This document shows, in pieces, positions 1 to 7,568 of a stretch of DNA of 7,967 nt. The translations under genes were made by a program, and so were the position numbers. The notes under the pieces are model-generated. The model was not told where the DNA came from. It made no database searches and saw nothing but the letters and a program-made list of their open reading frames with translations. How positions within the stretch are numbered: the first letter of the stretch is position 1; each line of letters begins with the position of its first letter. The stretch is from an uncultured Anaerosacchariphilus sp. (GTDB taxonomy: Bacteria > Bacillota > Clostridia > Lachnospirales > Lachnospiraceae): assembly GCA_934402125.1 (NCBI GenBank), contig CAKRTY010000063.1:1-7967 (forward strand), given 5' to 3'.

Positions 1-874
1 CCTTGACATTCAGGTGGTTCAGCGCCGCTACGGTCAGAAGGCCGGAGTTCTCCACTACCATCTTATGGTTCTCTACCACATCCAGGAAAGCGCCGATCAG
101 CTCGTCGTCGGTTACGGTGATGATGTCGTCCAGATTCTTCTGGATATAGGGGAAAATCTTGCTTCCCGGGGTCTTAACCGCGGTACCGTCGGCAATGGTG
201 CTGACCGTCGGAAGTGTGGTTACTTTTTTATTCTTCACGGAAACCTGCATACAGTTGGCTCCCGCGGGCTCCACGCCGATGACCTTGATATTCGGGTTCA
301 GAAGCTTGGCCAGAGTAGAAACGCCGGTGGAAAGTCCGCCTCCTCCGATGGGAACCAGAATATAGTCTACCAGCGGAAGCTCCTTTACGATCTCCATGGC
401 AATGGTGCCCTGACCGGTGGCTACTGCCAGATCGTCAAAGGGGTGGATAAAGGTATAGCCGTGCTCCTCTGCCAGCTTATAAGCATGCTCACACGCTTCG
501 TCATAGACGTCTCCATAGAGAACCACCTCAGCGCCATAGCTCTTGGTGCGCTCCACCTTCATCAGCGGCGTGGTGGTCGGCATGACGATGACCGCCTTTG
601 CCCCATACGCCTTGGCCGCGTAAGCCACGCCCTGGGCATGGTTTCCTGCGGATGCGGTAATCAGTCCCTTGGCGCGTTCCTCCTCGGTCAGGGTGCTGAT
701 CTTGTAATAAGCGCCGCGGATCTTATAAGCGCCTGTCACCTGCATATTTTCCGGCTTCAGGTACACCTTATTCCCGGTCTTTTCTGTGAAATACGGGCTG
801 TATAACAGCTTGGTCTCAATCGCTACCTTCTTCACTACCTCTGAGGCTTCCTCAAATTTTTCCAGTGTAAGCAT
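1..874 (-). CDS. ilvA: Threonine ammonia-lyase (threonine dehydratase), 3' end beyond window
   Basis: PLP-dependent cytosolic enzyme that deaminates L-threonine to 2-oxobutanoate and ammonia, the entry to isoleucine synthesis or to catabolic threonine use. I translated 291 codons by hand. Visible in order: the PLP-lysine motif GAYKIRGA with Lys51, the substrate loop ASAGNHAQG at about residues 74-82, the phosphate-binding glycine loop PIGGGGLSTG at about 175-184, and VENSG near 274-278. These identify the fold-type II threonine/serine dehydratase family. The ATG at 874-872 is chosen because GAGGAG (880-885) sits 5 nt upstream. Family members of the TdcB/IlvA single-ACT type are about 400 residues, so roughly 110 residues, including any C-terminal ACT domain, are off the left edge. 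Whether it is the allosteric biosynthetic or the catabolic form cannot be decided here. It starts 33 nt after the ftsY stop in the same direction and could be co-transcribed with it. Confidence 0.93.
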   Translation of the reverse strand, partial: MLTLEKFEEASEVVKKVAIETKLLYSPYFTEKTGNKVYLKPENMQVTGAYKIRGAYYKISTLTEEERAKGLITASAGNHAQGVAYAAKAYGAKAVIVMPTTTPLMKVERTKSYGAEVVLYGDVYDEACEHAYKLAEEHGYTFIHPFDDLAVATGQGTIAMEIVKELPLVDYILVPIGGGGLSTGVSTLAKLLNPNIKVIGVEPAGANCMQVSVKNKKVTTLPTVSTIADGTAVKTPGSKIFPYIQKNLDDIITVTDDELIGAFLDVVENHKMVVENSGLLTVAALNHLNVK

Positions 875-907
875 TTTTTCTCCTCTTTTCCTGTGTATAA
901 ACTATGG

Positions 908-1846
908 TCAGTCGTTTTTTTCCTGATGGAACAGGGCATTGACAAATTCGTCTGCGTCAAACTTCTGCAGATCCTCAATGCTCTCGCCCACGCCGATGTA
1001 TTTTACCGGAATTCCCAGCTCGGCCTGAATGGCCACCGCGATTCCGCCCTTGGCGGTACCGTCCAGCTTGGTCAGCACGATACCTGTGATATCGCAGACC
1101 TCCTTAAACTGGCGTGCCTGCTCCAACGCGTTCTGACCGGTGGTTCCGTCCAGTACCACCAGGGTCTCGCGAAAAGCGTCGGGATATTCCCGATCGATGA
1201 TCCGGTTGATTTTCCGCAGCTCCTCCATCAGATTCTTTTTATTATGAAGACGTCCTGCCGTATCGCACAGCAGTACGTCCGCATGTCTTGCCTTAGCCGC
1301 GCAGACTGCGTCATAGACCACAGAGGCCGGATCCGCGCCCTCGCTGCCGCCGATGATCTCCACACCGGCCCGGTTAGCCCACTCGGTCAGCTGCTCTCCT
1401 GCCGCCGCGCGGAAGGTATCCGCCGCCGCCAGAATGACCTTCTTTCCCTGATCCTTCAGCTTGCCGGCCAGCTTTCCTACGGATGTGGTCTTACCCACGC
1501 CGTTGACGCCGATAACCAGCACCACGGATTTTTCCTGCTCAAAACGGTAAGCCACCTCGCCCACCTGCATCTGCTCCCGGATGCTGTTGATCAGAAGCTC
1601 CTTGCACTGGGAGGGATCCTTGATGTGCTGCTCCTTTACCTTCTGCTTCAGATCCTCCAGAATGGCGTTGGTGGCGTTGATTCCGATATCGCCCATAATC
1701 AGGATCTCTTCGATTTCCTCATAAAAATCCTCGTCAATCGCGGAATATCCGCTGAAAATACTGTCGATACCGGCCGCAATATTCGCCCTGGTCTTGGCAA
1801 GACCGGACACCAGCCGGCTGAAAAAGCCTTTTTTCTCCTCAGACAT
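908..1846 (-). CDS. ftsY: Signal recognition particle receptor FtsY (SRP-GTPase)
   Basis: Membrane-associated GTPase of 312 residues that docks Ffh/4.5S-RNA-bound ribosomes at the membrane so that membrane proteins are inserted co-translationally. Visible SRP-GTPase motifs: G1 P-loop GVNGVGKT at 113-120, DTFRAAA at 143-149, DTAGR at 195-199, TKLDG at 259-263 and the closing GVGE at 285-288. The N domain occupies about residues 20-100. The first 25 residues (GFFSRLVSGLAKTR) look like the amphipathic membrane-targeting helix. The long acidic A domain of enterobacterial FtsY is absent, as is usual in Firmicutes. The start at 1846 has AGGGGG (1854-1859) 7 nt upstream, and the gene begins 21 nt after the smc stop, so it is very probably in one transcript with smc. 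Ffh is the close paralogue but carries a C-terminal methionine-rich M domain, and none is present here. Confidence 0.98.
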   Translation of the reverse strand: MSEEKKGFFSRLVSGLAKTRANIAAGIDSIFSGYSAIDEDFYEEIEEILIMGDIGINATNAILEDLKQKVKEQHIKDPSQCKELLINSIREQMQVGEVAYRFEQEKSVVLVIGVNGVGKTTSVGKLAGKLKDQGKKVILAAADTFRAAAGEQLTEWANRAGVEIIGGSEGADPASVVYDAVCAAKARHADVLLCDTAGRLHNKKNLMEELRKINRIIDREYPDAFRETLVVLDGTTGQNALEQARQFKEVCDITGIVLTKLDGTAKGGIAVAIQAELGIPVKYIGVGESIEDLQKFDADEFVNALFHQEKND

Positions 1847-1867
1847 ATCCTTTCCCCCTGAATTTAA

Positions 1868-4800
1868 CTATTCATCTAATTCTTCTTCAATCAGGTTTAC
1901 GGAAACCAGCGTGGAGACGCCCTTTTCCTGCATGGTGATACCATACAGACGATCGGCGGATTCCATGGTTCCCTTCCTATGAGTTATAATAATAAACTGT
2001 GTATTCTTTGTCAACTTGTGAAGATATTTTGCAAAACGGTTGACATTGGAATCGTCCAGAGCCGCCTCGATCTCGTCCAGCAGACAGAAGGGCGAGGGCT
2101 TCAGGTTCTGAATGGCAAACAGGAGGGAAATAGCCGTCAGGGCCTTTTCTCCACCGGAAAGCTGCATCATATTCTGAAGCTTCTTTCCGGGCGGCTGCGC
2201 GATAATCCGCACGCCTGCCTCCAGCATATCCGCCTCCGGATCCAGCTCCAGCGTTCCCTTTCCGCCGCCGAACAGCTCCTTGAAGGCCTTGTCAAACTCG
2301 GTCCGGATCCGGCCAAACTGCTCCTCAAACTGCCGGCGCATGCCCGTATCCAGCTCAGCTATGATACCCATCAGGGTTTCCTCGGCCTTCACCAGATCGT
2401 TTCTCTGGGTATTCATGAATTCATACCGCTCGGAAATCTGTTTATAATCCTCGATGGCGTTCACATTGACGTCGCCCAGCTTCCGGATCTCGTCCTTTAA
2501 GGCTGCCGTCTGCCGTTTCAGGACTGACAGCTCCGTATATTCCGGATTCTTCATGGGAAGGGCTGTATTGTAGGTCAGCTCGTACTCCTCCCACATATAA
2601 TCAGTCAGGGAATCTGCCGTTTCTTCCAGTTTTTCCCTCTGGCTGTTCAGACGGAATACTTCCTTATCCAGTTGGGTTTTCCGGTCGGACAGCTCCTCCC
2701 GCCGGGTGAAAAAGTCCTTCTGACCGGTCAGGAGCGCTTCCCGCTTCTCCCCAAGCTCCGCAGCCTCTCCGGTCAGGCGTTCGCTCTCCCGAACCATCTC
2801 TCCAATCTGGCTGCGCAGGGCCTCAATACCTTCCTCTTTGGCCTGAATGTCCGCGTCGCCCCGGCGCATACCGGCCTGAAGCTCTGTCTCCTCATTCCTA
2901 AGACGGGCAAGCTCCCCGTCGATACGGGCCGCGTTTTCATCCGCAAAGCCTGCCTTCTGGGTCAGCGCCGCCAGCTCAAGATGTACCGTTTCATTTTCTC
3001 CAATGCTTTCCGCTTCCTTCTGCTTCAGCTTCGCAAGACTTATCTGGGCCGCCTCGATTCTGGCCTCGTTCTCTTTCTCCTGCTCCTCGGATTCCCGGAT
3101 TTCCCCGTAAATGGCTTCCCGGCTGTCCCGGATATCCGCAAACTGCTGCTCAAGCCCGGAAAGCTCCCGGCGAAGTCCGGAATAGCTCTCCACAATCTCG
3201 TCCAGACGGGCCTTCGCCTGATCCGCGTTCAGCTTGGCCGTATTCTGCCTAAGATACTGCTGCTGCAGCTCTCCGGCCAGCGCCTCGGCCTCGGTGCGGC
3301 GCAGACGGCGCTGCTCCCGCAGGGCTTCGATCCGAAGACGGGCTTCCTTAATATCCGCCTCCAGCTTCTGTACATTTTCTTCCAGATCCGTCAGCTCCCG
3401 CTTTCTTCCCAGCAGGTTGCTGGAATTGCGGAAGGCTCCGCCGGTCATGGAACCACCGGGACTTAAGGACTCGCCCTCCAGGGTAACGATAAAGAGGGAA
3501 TGGCTGTATTTCCGGGCAATGCGGATAGCGTCGTCGATGCGCTCTGCCACCAGGACTCTGCCCAGAAGATGCTGCACCACCCGTTCATACTTCTGATCTG
3601 CCCGCACCAGGGTGCTGGCAAGGCCGATAGCGCCCGGTTCCTTCAAGGCCTCCGGCTTCGCAAAGCCGCCTCTTCCGCCCACACTGGTCAGGGGCAGGAA
3701 TGTCGCCCGTCCGAAGCGGTTCCGTTTCAGATATTCGATGAGCCGCTTGGCAGTGTCCTCGTTCTCCGTCACGATATTCTGGATGCTTCCGCCCAGAGCT
3801 GTCTCAATGGCAGTCTCATAGCGCTGATCCACCTGAATCAGATCCGCAACGACGCCTTCGATTCCCGGCACCTGCTTCTTCTGCTCCATGACCTTACGGA
3901 TGCTGTTGCCGTAGCCATCGTAACGCTCAGCCATGTTCCGGAGGGATTCCAGACGGGAGGACTCCCGGTGAAAGGCGCTCTGGCCTATCTCCAGCTCCTC
4001 GTTCTTTTTCCCCAGCTCCCGCCGCAGGCTCTCGGCTTCCGCCTCTTTTTCCCGCTGACTTTCGGACAGCTCCAGAATCCTGCCGGAGACGGTCTCCAGC
4101 TCTTTCCGGTGGCTCTCGTAAAGAGCCCGCTGCTCCTCCTCGCTGCTTTTGGCCAGTAAAAGCTTCTGGTTCAGCTCCGTCCTTCGAATCTGCGCCTGCT
4201 CCTGCATTGTGTCATAGCGCTGCAGACGGCCCTTGGTGGAGGCCCGCTCATTTAAAAGGCTGATAATCCGGTTTTTGCTGCTCTCCGCCGCCTCATTTTC
4301 CGCCTCAATCTGCCCGCGCAGCTCCTGTAAGCGCGCGTCCGCCTCCGCGGAAACGGCAGCCGCTGCCCCAAGCTGCTTCTGAAGCTCCGCCTGCTCTGCC
4401 GCCAGCTTCGCCCGCGCCTCCTGCCGTTCCTTCATGTCTGCGGCAATGCTCTTCAGACGGCTCTCCATCTGTTCGCCGCCCTGCTGTACGGAATGGATCT
4501 GTTCCTTTAAAACCTCGATCTGACCCTCCAGCTGCTGGCGGCCCAGACCTGCCCGGGAGGCTGCCTCCCGTGTCTCCTCCAGACGACGGTTCAGCTCCTC
4601 CAACTCTTCCTCTATCCGGGCGTGCTCCTTCTTGATATTCTCGTACTGCTCCGTAGCCTCCCGAAGCTCCCGGTCGGCGTCCCCGATCTTCGTTTCCAGC
4701 TCGGAAAGCGCTCCCTGAACCCGTTCTGTCTCCAAAAGAAACATATTCACATCGTAGCTTTTTAATGTTTCCTTCTTTTTCAGATATTCCCGGGCTACCG

Positions 4801-5428
4801 CCGACTGCTTCTCCAGCGGTCCCAGCTGCTTCTCCAGCTCTGCCAGAATGTCGTTGATCCGGACGATATTCTGCTTCTCGTCCTCCAGCTTTTTCTGCGC
4901 CGTGTTCTTCCGGCGCTTAAATTTTACAATACCGGTGGCCTCGTCGAAAAGCTCCCGGGATTCCTCCGGCTTACTGCTCAAGATCCGGTCAATCTGGCCC
5001 TGTCCGATGATGGAATAGCCCTCTTTACCGATACCGGTATCGTAAAACAGCTCGTTGATATCCTTGAGCCGGCAGGCCGCGCCATTGATCAGGTACTCGC
5101 TCTCGCCGGAGCGGTAGAGACGTCTTGACACCGTCACCTCTTCATAATCTATGGCCAGCTGATGATCGGAATTATCCAGCGTAATCGCCACATAGGCATA
5201 GCTTAAGGGCCGCCGGTTTTCGGTTCCCGCGAAGATGACGTCCTGCATACTGCCGCCTCGCAGCTGCTTCACCCGCTGCTCGCCCAGAACCCAGCGCACC
5301 GCGTCCGCCACATTGCTCTTGCCGCTGCCGTTTGGTCCTACAATGCCGGTGATCCCGTTGTGAAAATCGAATACAATCTTATTTGCAAAAGACTTAAACC
5401 CTTGTACCTCTATACTTTTTAAATACAT
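1868..5428 (-). CDS. smc: Chromosome partition protein Smc
   Basis: Full-length 1186-residue structural-maintenance-of-chromosomes ATPase, which with ScpA and ScpB compacts the nucleoid and helps resolve sister origins. Domains in order: N-terminal ATPase half with Walker A GPNGSGKSN (31-39), R-loop RGGSMQDV (57-64) and Q-loop GYSIIGQGQ (137-145); long Glu/Lys/Arg/Leu-rich coiled coil (about 170-500); hinge (about 515-670) with the glycine cluster ESLSPGGSMTGG; returning coiled coil (about 675-1010); C-terminal half with signature LSGGEK (1090-1095), Walker B CLLDE ending in catalytic Glu1119, D-loop ALDD (1123-1126) and switch His1150. All catalytic motifs are intact and no frameshift is seen. 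The start is fixed: an in-frame TAA lies at 5432-5434, two codons before the ATG, and MYLKSIEVQGFKSF is the family's usual N-terminus. The Shine-Dalgarno is poor (GGGG at 5435-5438, or AAGGA almost touching the ATG), so translation may be coupled to rnc, whose stop is 11 nt away. Confidence 0.99.
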   Translation of the reverse strand: MYLKSIEVQGFKSFANKIVFDFHNGITGIVGPNGSGKSNVADAVRWVLGEQRVKQLRGGSMQDVIFAGTENRRPLSYAYVAITLDNSDHQLAIDYEEVTVSRRLYRSGESEYLINGAACRLKDINELFYDTGIGKEGYSIIGQGQIDRILSSKPEESRELFDEATGIVKFKRRKNTAQKKLEDEKQNIVRINDILAELEKQLGPLEKQSAVAREYLKKKETLKSYDVNMFLLETERVQGALSELETKIGDADRELREATEQYENIKKEHARIEEELEELNRRLEETREAASRAGLGRQQLEGQIEVLKEQIHSVQQGGEQMESRLKSIAADMKERQEARAKLAAEQAELQKQLGAAAAVSAEADARLQELRGQIEAENEAAESSKNRIISLLNERASTKGRLQRYDTMQEQAQIRRTELNQKLLLAKSSEEEQRALYESHRKELETVSGRILELSESQREKEAEAESLRRELGKKNEELEIGQSAFHRESSRLESLRNMAERYDGYGNSIRKVMEQKKQVPGIEGVVADLIQVDQRYETAIETALGGSIQNIVTENEDTAKRLIEYLKRNRFGRATFLPLTSVGGRGGFAKPEALKEPGAIGLASTLVRADQKYERVVQHLLGRVLVAERIDDAIRIARKYSHSLFIVTLEGESLSPGGSMTGGAFRNSSNLLGRKRELTDLEENVQKLEADIKEARLRIEALREQRRLRRTEAEALAGELQQQYLRQNTAKLNADQAKARLDEIVESYSGLRRELSGLEQQFADIRDSREAIYGEIRESEEQEKENEARIEAAQISLAKLKQKEAESIGENETVHLELAALTQKAGFADENAARIDGELARLRNEETELQAGMRRGDADIQAKEEGIEALRSQIGEMVRESERLTGEAAELGEKREALLTGQKDFFTRREELSDRKTQLDKEVFRLNSQREKLEETADSLTDYMWEEYELTYNTALPMKNPEYTELSVLKRQTAALKDEIRKLGDVNVNAIEDYKQISERYEFMNTQRNDLVKAEETLMGIIAELDTGMRRQFEEQFGRIRTEFDKAFKELFGGGKGTLELDPEADMLEAGVRIIAQPPGKKLQNMMQLSGGEKALTAISLLFAIQNLKPSPFCLLDEIEAALDDSNVNRFAKYLHKLTKNTQFIIITHRKGTMESADRLYGITMQEKGVSTLVSVNLIEEELDE

Positions 5429-5439
5429 TCCTTACCCCG

Positions 5440-6123
5440 TTACCTGCGGACCTTTCTCTCCAGAAGCGCCCGGTACGCCGCCTCCTGCTCAGCCGCCTTC
5501 TTGGTCCGGCCGCTACCGCTTCCCAGCACCTTCTCCTTCAGCATTACATTCACCGTGAACCGCTTGTTGTGATCCGGTCCCTCCTCCTTCACCAGCTCAT
5601 AGTGAATCGGCTCCTCCGTTTCACTCTGAATCTGCTCCTGAAGGATAGTCTTGCTATCATAAAAGAGTTTTTTGTGCTCGATATCATTCAGGATAAAACG
5701 ATGCACAAATTCTTTTGCATTAGCAAAACCACCGTCCAGATAGATCGCTCCCAGCAATGCTTCCATGGCGTCCGAGGTGATGGAATCCCGGTCTCTTCCT
5801 CCGGTCAGCTCCTCACCCTTGCCCAGACGCAGCCATTCGCCCAGTCCCAGATCCCGGGCGCACAAAGCCAATGTCTGCTCACAGACGATGCTTGCGCGGG
5901 TGCGGGTCGCCTCGCCCTCCGGCATGGTCGGGTAATTCTGATACAGAAATTCACTGGTAGCCAGCTCCAGTACCGCGTCTCCCAGAAATTCCAGACGCTC
6001 ATTATTCATAAGCTTGTCCCAATGGCGCTCATTGGCATAGGAGCTGTGGCACAGAGCATGCTCCAGAAGCCTCCGGTCGTGAAAATGATATCCCAGCTTG
6101 TGTTCCAATTCTTCCAGCTTCAT
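5440..6123 (-). CDS. rnc: Ribonuclease III
   Basis: 227-residue double-strand-specific endoribonuclease that processes precursor rRNA and cleaves structured or antisense-paired mRNA. The catalytic domain carries the signature NERLEFLGDAVLE at 41-53. Metal ligands correspond to Glu45 and Asp49 in the signature plus Asp118 and Glu121 in SDAMEALLGA (E. coli Glu41, Asp45, Asp114, Glu117, a constant offset of 4). The C-terminal dsRNA-binding domain spans about 157-225, with GPDHNKRFTVNVML and a GSGSGRTKKAAEQEAA helix start. Length is normal for the family. The ATG at 6123 has AGGAG (6131-6135) 7 nt upstream. It is the first gene after the acpP terminator and is followed at 11 nt by smc, the standard Firmicutes rnc-smc-ftsY order. 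Its leader holds a small inverted repeat but no convincing promoter. Confidence 0.98.
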   Translation of the reverse strand: MKLEELEHKLGYHFHDRRLLEHALCHSSYANERHWDKLMNNERLEFLGDAVLELATSEFLYQNYPTMPEGEATRTRASIVCEQTLALCARDLGLGEWLRLGKGEELTGGRDRDSITSDAMEALLGAIYLDGGFANAKEFVHRFILNDIEHKKLFYDSKTILQEQIQSETEEPIHYELVKEEGPDHNKRFTVNVMLKEKVLGSGSGRTKKAAEQEAAYRALLERKVRR

Positions 6124-6144
6124 ACTAGTTCTCCTGTTCTTATT

Positions 6145-6159
6145 CTATCCTGAGGATAG
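6145..6159. repeat. Perfect 6-bp inverted repeat in the rnc leader
   Basis: CTATCC and GGATAG flank a 3-nt loop, 21 nt upstream of the rnc start codon and just upstream of its Shine-Dalgarno. In RNA this forms a short hairpin in the rnc 5' leader. It has no U-tract and is not a terminator. It could be an operator half-pair, an mRNA stability element or chance. Confidence 0.45.
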
Positions 6160-6170
6160 TTCCTGCTATA

Positions 6171-6208
6171 TAAAAATGTCCCAGAAAAGCCCGCGGCCTT
6201 TCTGAGAC
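6171..6208 (-). terminator. Rho-independent terminator after acpP
   Basis: Read on the minus strand, 6208 to 6178 folds into a stem of about 14 bp (outer arms GTCTCAGAAA and TTTCTGGGAC with one G-U, inner GGCC against GGCT with one G-U) and a 3-nt GCG loop. A run of five T (6172-6176) follows. It begins 14 nt after the acpP stop codon. The plus-strand side lacks a clear U-tract, so it acts mainly on the plsX-acpP transcript. It separates the lipid genes from rnc-smc-ftsY. Confidence 0.85.
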
Positions 6209-6222
6209 AACCTTATACTTTC

Positions 6223-6456
6223 TTAGTCCTTCTTCAGATTGCGGATTGCTTCTACCGCGTCGCCGACAGATACGATTTTCTCTGCTTCCTCCTGGGCGAT
6301 CTCGATGTCAAATTCTTCCTCAATTCCCATGATAATCTGAAATACGTCCAGGGAATCTGCTCCCAGATCATCTACAAAGGTGGTATCCATGGTGATTTCA
6401 TCCTCGTCCACGTTCAGCACATCTGCGATAATTCCTTTCAGCTTTTCAAATTCCAT
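6223..6456 (-). CDS. acpP: Acyl carrier protein
   Basis: 77-residue, highly acidic four-helix carrier that holds growing acyl chains of fatty acid synthesis on a 4'-phosphopantetheine arm. The attachment motif DDLGADSLD is at about 29-37, with Ser35 the modified residue, and EEEFDIEI follows in the usual helix III region. Length is typical for bacterial AcpP. The ATG at 6456 is preceded by AAGGA (6464-6468) 7 nt upstream. That Shine-Dalgarno lies in the last codons of plsX and abuts its TGA (6461-6463), leaving only 4 nt between the genes, which suggests coupled translation. The gene is followed by an intrinsic terminator. The context next to plsX supports the primary fatty-acid ACP rather than a specialised polyketide or D-alanyl carrier. 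Confidence 0.98.
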   Translation of the reverse strand: MEFEKLKGIIADVLNVDEDEITMDTTFVDDLGADSLDVFQIIMGIEEEFDIEIAQEEAEKIVSVGDAVEAIRNLKKD

Positions 6457-6460
6457 TGTT

Positions 6461-7474
6461 TCATCCTTCCTCTCTTACAATATTCTCTCTAATCTTATCA
6501 TTAATCCGCTGCTCCTTAAATGTGACGCACTGGATAATAGAGTTTCTGACTTCCTTTGCCTTGGAGCTTCCGTGAGTCTTGACTACCAGTCCCCGAAGTC
6601 CCAGAAGCGGTGCTCCGCCGTATTCGGTCGCGTCAAAGGACTTCAAGGTCTCCTTCAGCGCCGGCTTCACCAGAAGCGCGCCGATTTTGCTTCGGAGAGT
6701 GCTCATCATGCCCGCCTTGATCTTGCTGACCAGCACGGCTCCCACGCCCTCGTAAAGCTTCAGAATGACATTTCCCACAAAGGCCTCGCATACGATGACG
6801 TCTGCCTGTCCGTGGGGAATCTCCCGGGCTTCGATATTGCCGATAAAGTTGATGCCTTCGCATTCTTTCAGAAGCGGGAAGGTCTCTTTTACCAGAGCAT
6901 TGCCCTTCTCCTCCTCGGCTCCGATATTCACGATCGCCACGCGCGGATTCTTTACGCCCATGACATGTTCCATATAGATCGAACCCATCTTGGCAAACTG
7001 CACCAGGTGGGACGGTCTGGCGTCCACATTGGCTCCGCAGTCAATCAGCAGGGATACGCCCTTCTCCGTCGGAATCAGCGGCGCCAGAGGCGGTCTCTCC
7101 ACGCCCTTAATCCGTCCTACCAGAAGCTGTCCGCCCGCCAGTACGGCTCCGGAACTTCCGGCTGACACGAAAGCGTCTGCTTTTTCTTCTTTTACCAGCT
7201 TCAGTCCTACTACAATGGAAGAATCCTTCTTTGTCCGGATAGCCGCCACCGGCGGCTCTGCTGTCTCGATCACTTCCGTTGCGTTTACAACCTCTACCTG
7301 CTGCTCTCTATAGGAATAACTCTTCAGCTTCTCCCGAATCAGTTCTTCTCTGCCCACGAGAATGACCTGAATGTCCTCCCGCAGTGCTACGGCTTCCATA
7401 GCGCCCTTGATAATTTCGTCCGGCGCATTGTCTCCGCCCATTGCGTCTACCGCAACTCTGATCATTTCCTGCAT
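6461..7474 (-). CDS. plsX: Phosphate acyltransferase PlsX
   Basis: 337-residue peripheral membrane enzyme that converts acyl-ACP and phosphate to acyl-phosphate, which PlsY then uses to acylate glycerol-3-phosphate in phospholipid synthesis. Family landmarks: [10 protein letters not shown] (9-18), [13 protein letters not shown] (103-115), [13 protein letters not shown] (142-154), [10 protein letters not shown] (183-192), the [10 protein letters not shown] region (213-222), [10 protein letters not shown] (234-243) and [15 protein letters not shown] (281-295). Length is normal. The ATG at 7474 is preferred because GGAGG (7484-7488) lies 9 nt upstream; the alternative ATG at 7465 ([11 protein letters not shown]) would match the family's usual N-terminus but is served only by an AGGAA touching it. 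It heads the operon, followed by acpP. The fabD and fabG genes found between plsX and acpP in Bacillus are absent, and no rpmF lies directly upstream. Confidence 0.97.
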   Translation of the reverse strand: MQEMIRVAVDAMGGDNAPDEIIKGAMEAVALREDIQVILVGREELIREKLKSYSYREQQVEVVNATEVIETAEPPVAAIRTKKDSSIVVGLKLVKEEKADAFVSAGSSGAVLAGGQLLVGRIKGVERPPLAPLIPTEKGVSLLIDCGANVDARPSHLVQFAKMGSIYMEHVMGVKNPRVAIVNIGAEEEKGNALVKETFPLLKECEGINFIGNIEAREIPHGQADVIVCEAFVGNVILKLYEGVGAVLVSKIKAGMMSTLRSKIGALLVKPALKETLKSFDATEYGGAPLLGLRGLVVKTHGSSKAKEVRNSIIQCVTFKEQRINDKIRENIVREEG

Positions 7475-7483
7475 GAATCTTTC

Positions 7484-7488
7484 CCTCC
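7484..7488 (-). promoter_or_regulatory. Ribosome binding site of plsX
   Basis: GGAGG on the minus strand, inside GGGAGGG, 9 nt before the ATG at 7474. For the alternative ATG at 7465 the distance would be 18 nt, so it favours the upstream start. Confidence 0.7.
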
Positions 7489-7497
7489 CGATCTTCT

Positions 7498-7515
7498 GAT
7501 CTATGTACTCAGATC
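7498..7515. repeat. Small inverted repeat at the predicted 5' end of the plsX mRNA
   Basis: GATCT and AGATC flank an 8-nt loop; one G-U pair can extend the stem to 6 bp. With the predicted start of transcription near 7516, the hairpin would stand at the very 5' end of the plsX-acpP transcript. It is short and could be chance. Confidence 0.35.
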
Positions 7516-7522
7516 CTTTATC

Positions 7523-7551
7523 ATAATACTAAATATCAAATGAGAAATCAA
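7523..7551 (-). promoter_or_regulatory. Probable sigma-A promoter of plsX-acpP
   Basis: Minus strand: -35 TTGATT (7546-7551), 17-nt spacer, -10 TATTAT (7523-7528). Hexamers match the consensus at 4 of 6 and 5 of 6 with ideal spacing, in an AT-rich stretch. Transcription would start near 7516, giving a leader of about 40 nt. Confidence 0.65.
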
Positions 7552-7568
7552 CAGTTTCTTTGCCGGGT

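Noticed and set aside
14..805. Long plus-strand open frame of 263 codons opposite ilvA
   Set aside because: It is the antisense shadow of a gene with clear PLP-enzyme motifs; its own protein shows no family motif and is rich in Leu, Gly and His, as shadow frames are.
875..907. T-box or attenuator ahead of ilvA
   Set aside because: Only 33 nt separate ftsY and ilvA, and they hold little beyond the ribosome site; there is no room for such a leader.
893..1861. Plus-strand open frame of 322 codons covering all of ftsY
   Set aside because: FtsY on the other strand has every SRP-GTPase motif; the antisense frame has none and no convincing ribosome site.
1981..1992. TATAAT-like string on the plus strand
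   Set aside because: It is inside the smc coding sequence and has no gene downstream in that direction.
1979..4159. Several plus-strand open frames of 120-264 codons opposite smc
   Set aside because: All lie inside the intact Smc coding region and look like products of its biased codon use in the coiled coil.
1868..5428. Very frequent CAGCTCC-type heptamers through smc
   Set aside because: They encode Glu-Leu pairs of the coiled coil (GAGCTG on the coding strand), not a DNA motif array.
5569..7165. Plus-strand frames opposite rnc (5569-6153) and plsX (6380-7165), and short minus-strand frames at 5805-6002 and 6633-6863
   Set aside because: They are other-frame readings of well-identified genes, without recognisable domains or ribosome sites.
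7516..7551. Possible FapR or FabT operator at the plsX promoter
   Set aside because: TTTAGTA and TTTGAT resemble half-sites of the two regulators, but no second matching half is present, so a site cannot be claimed.
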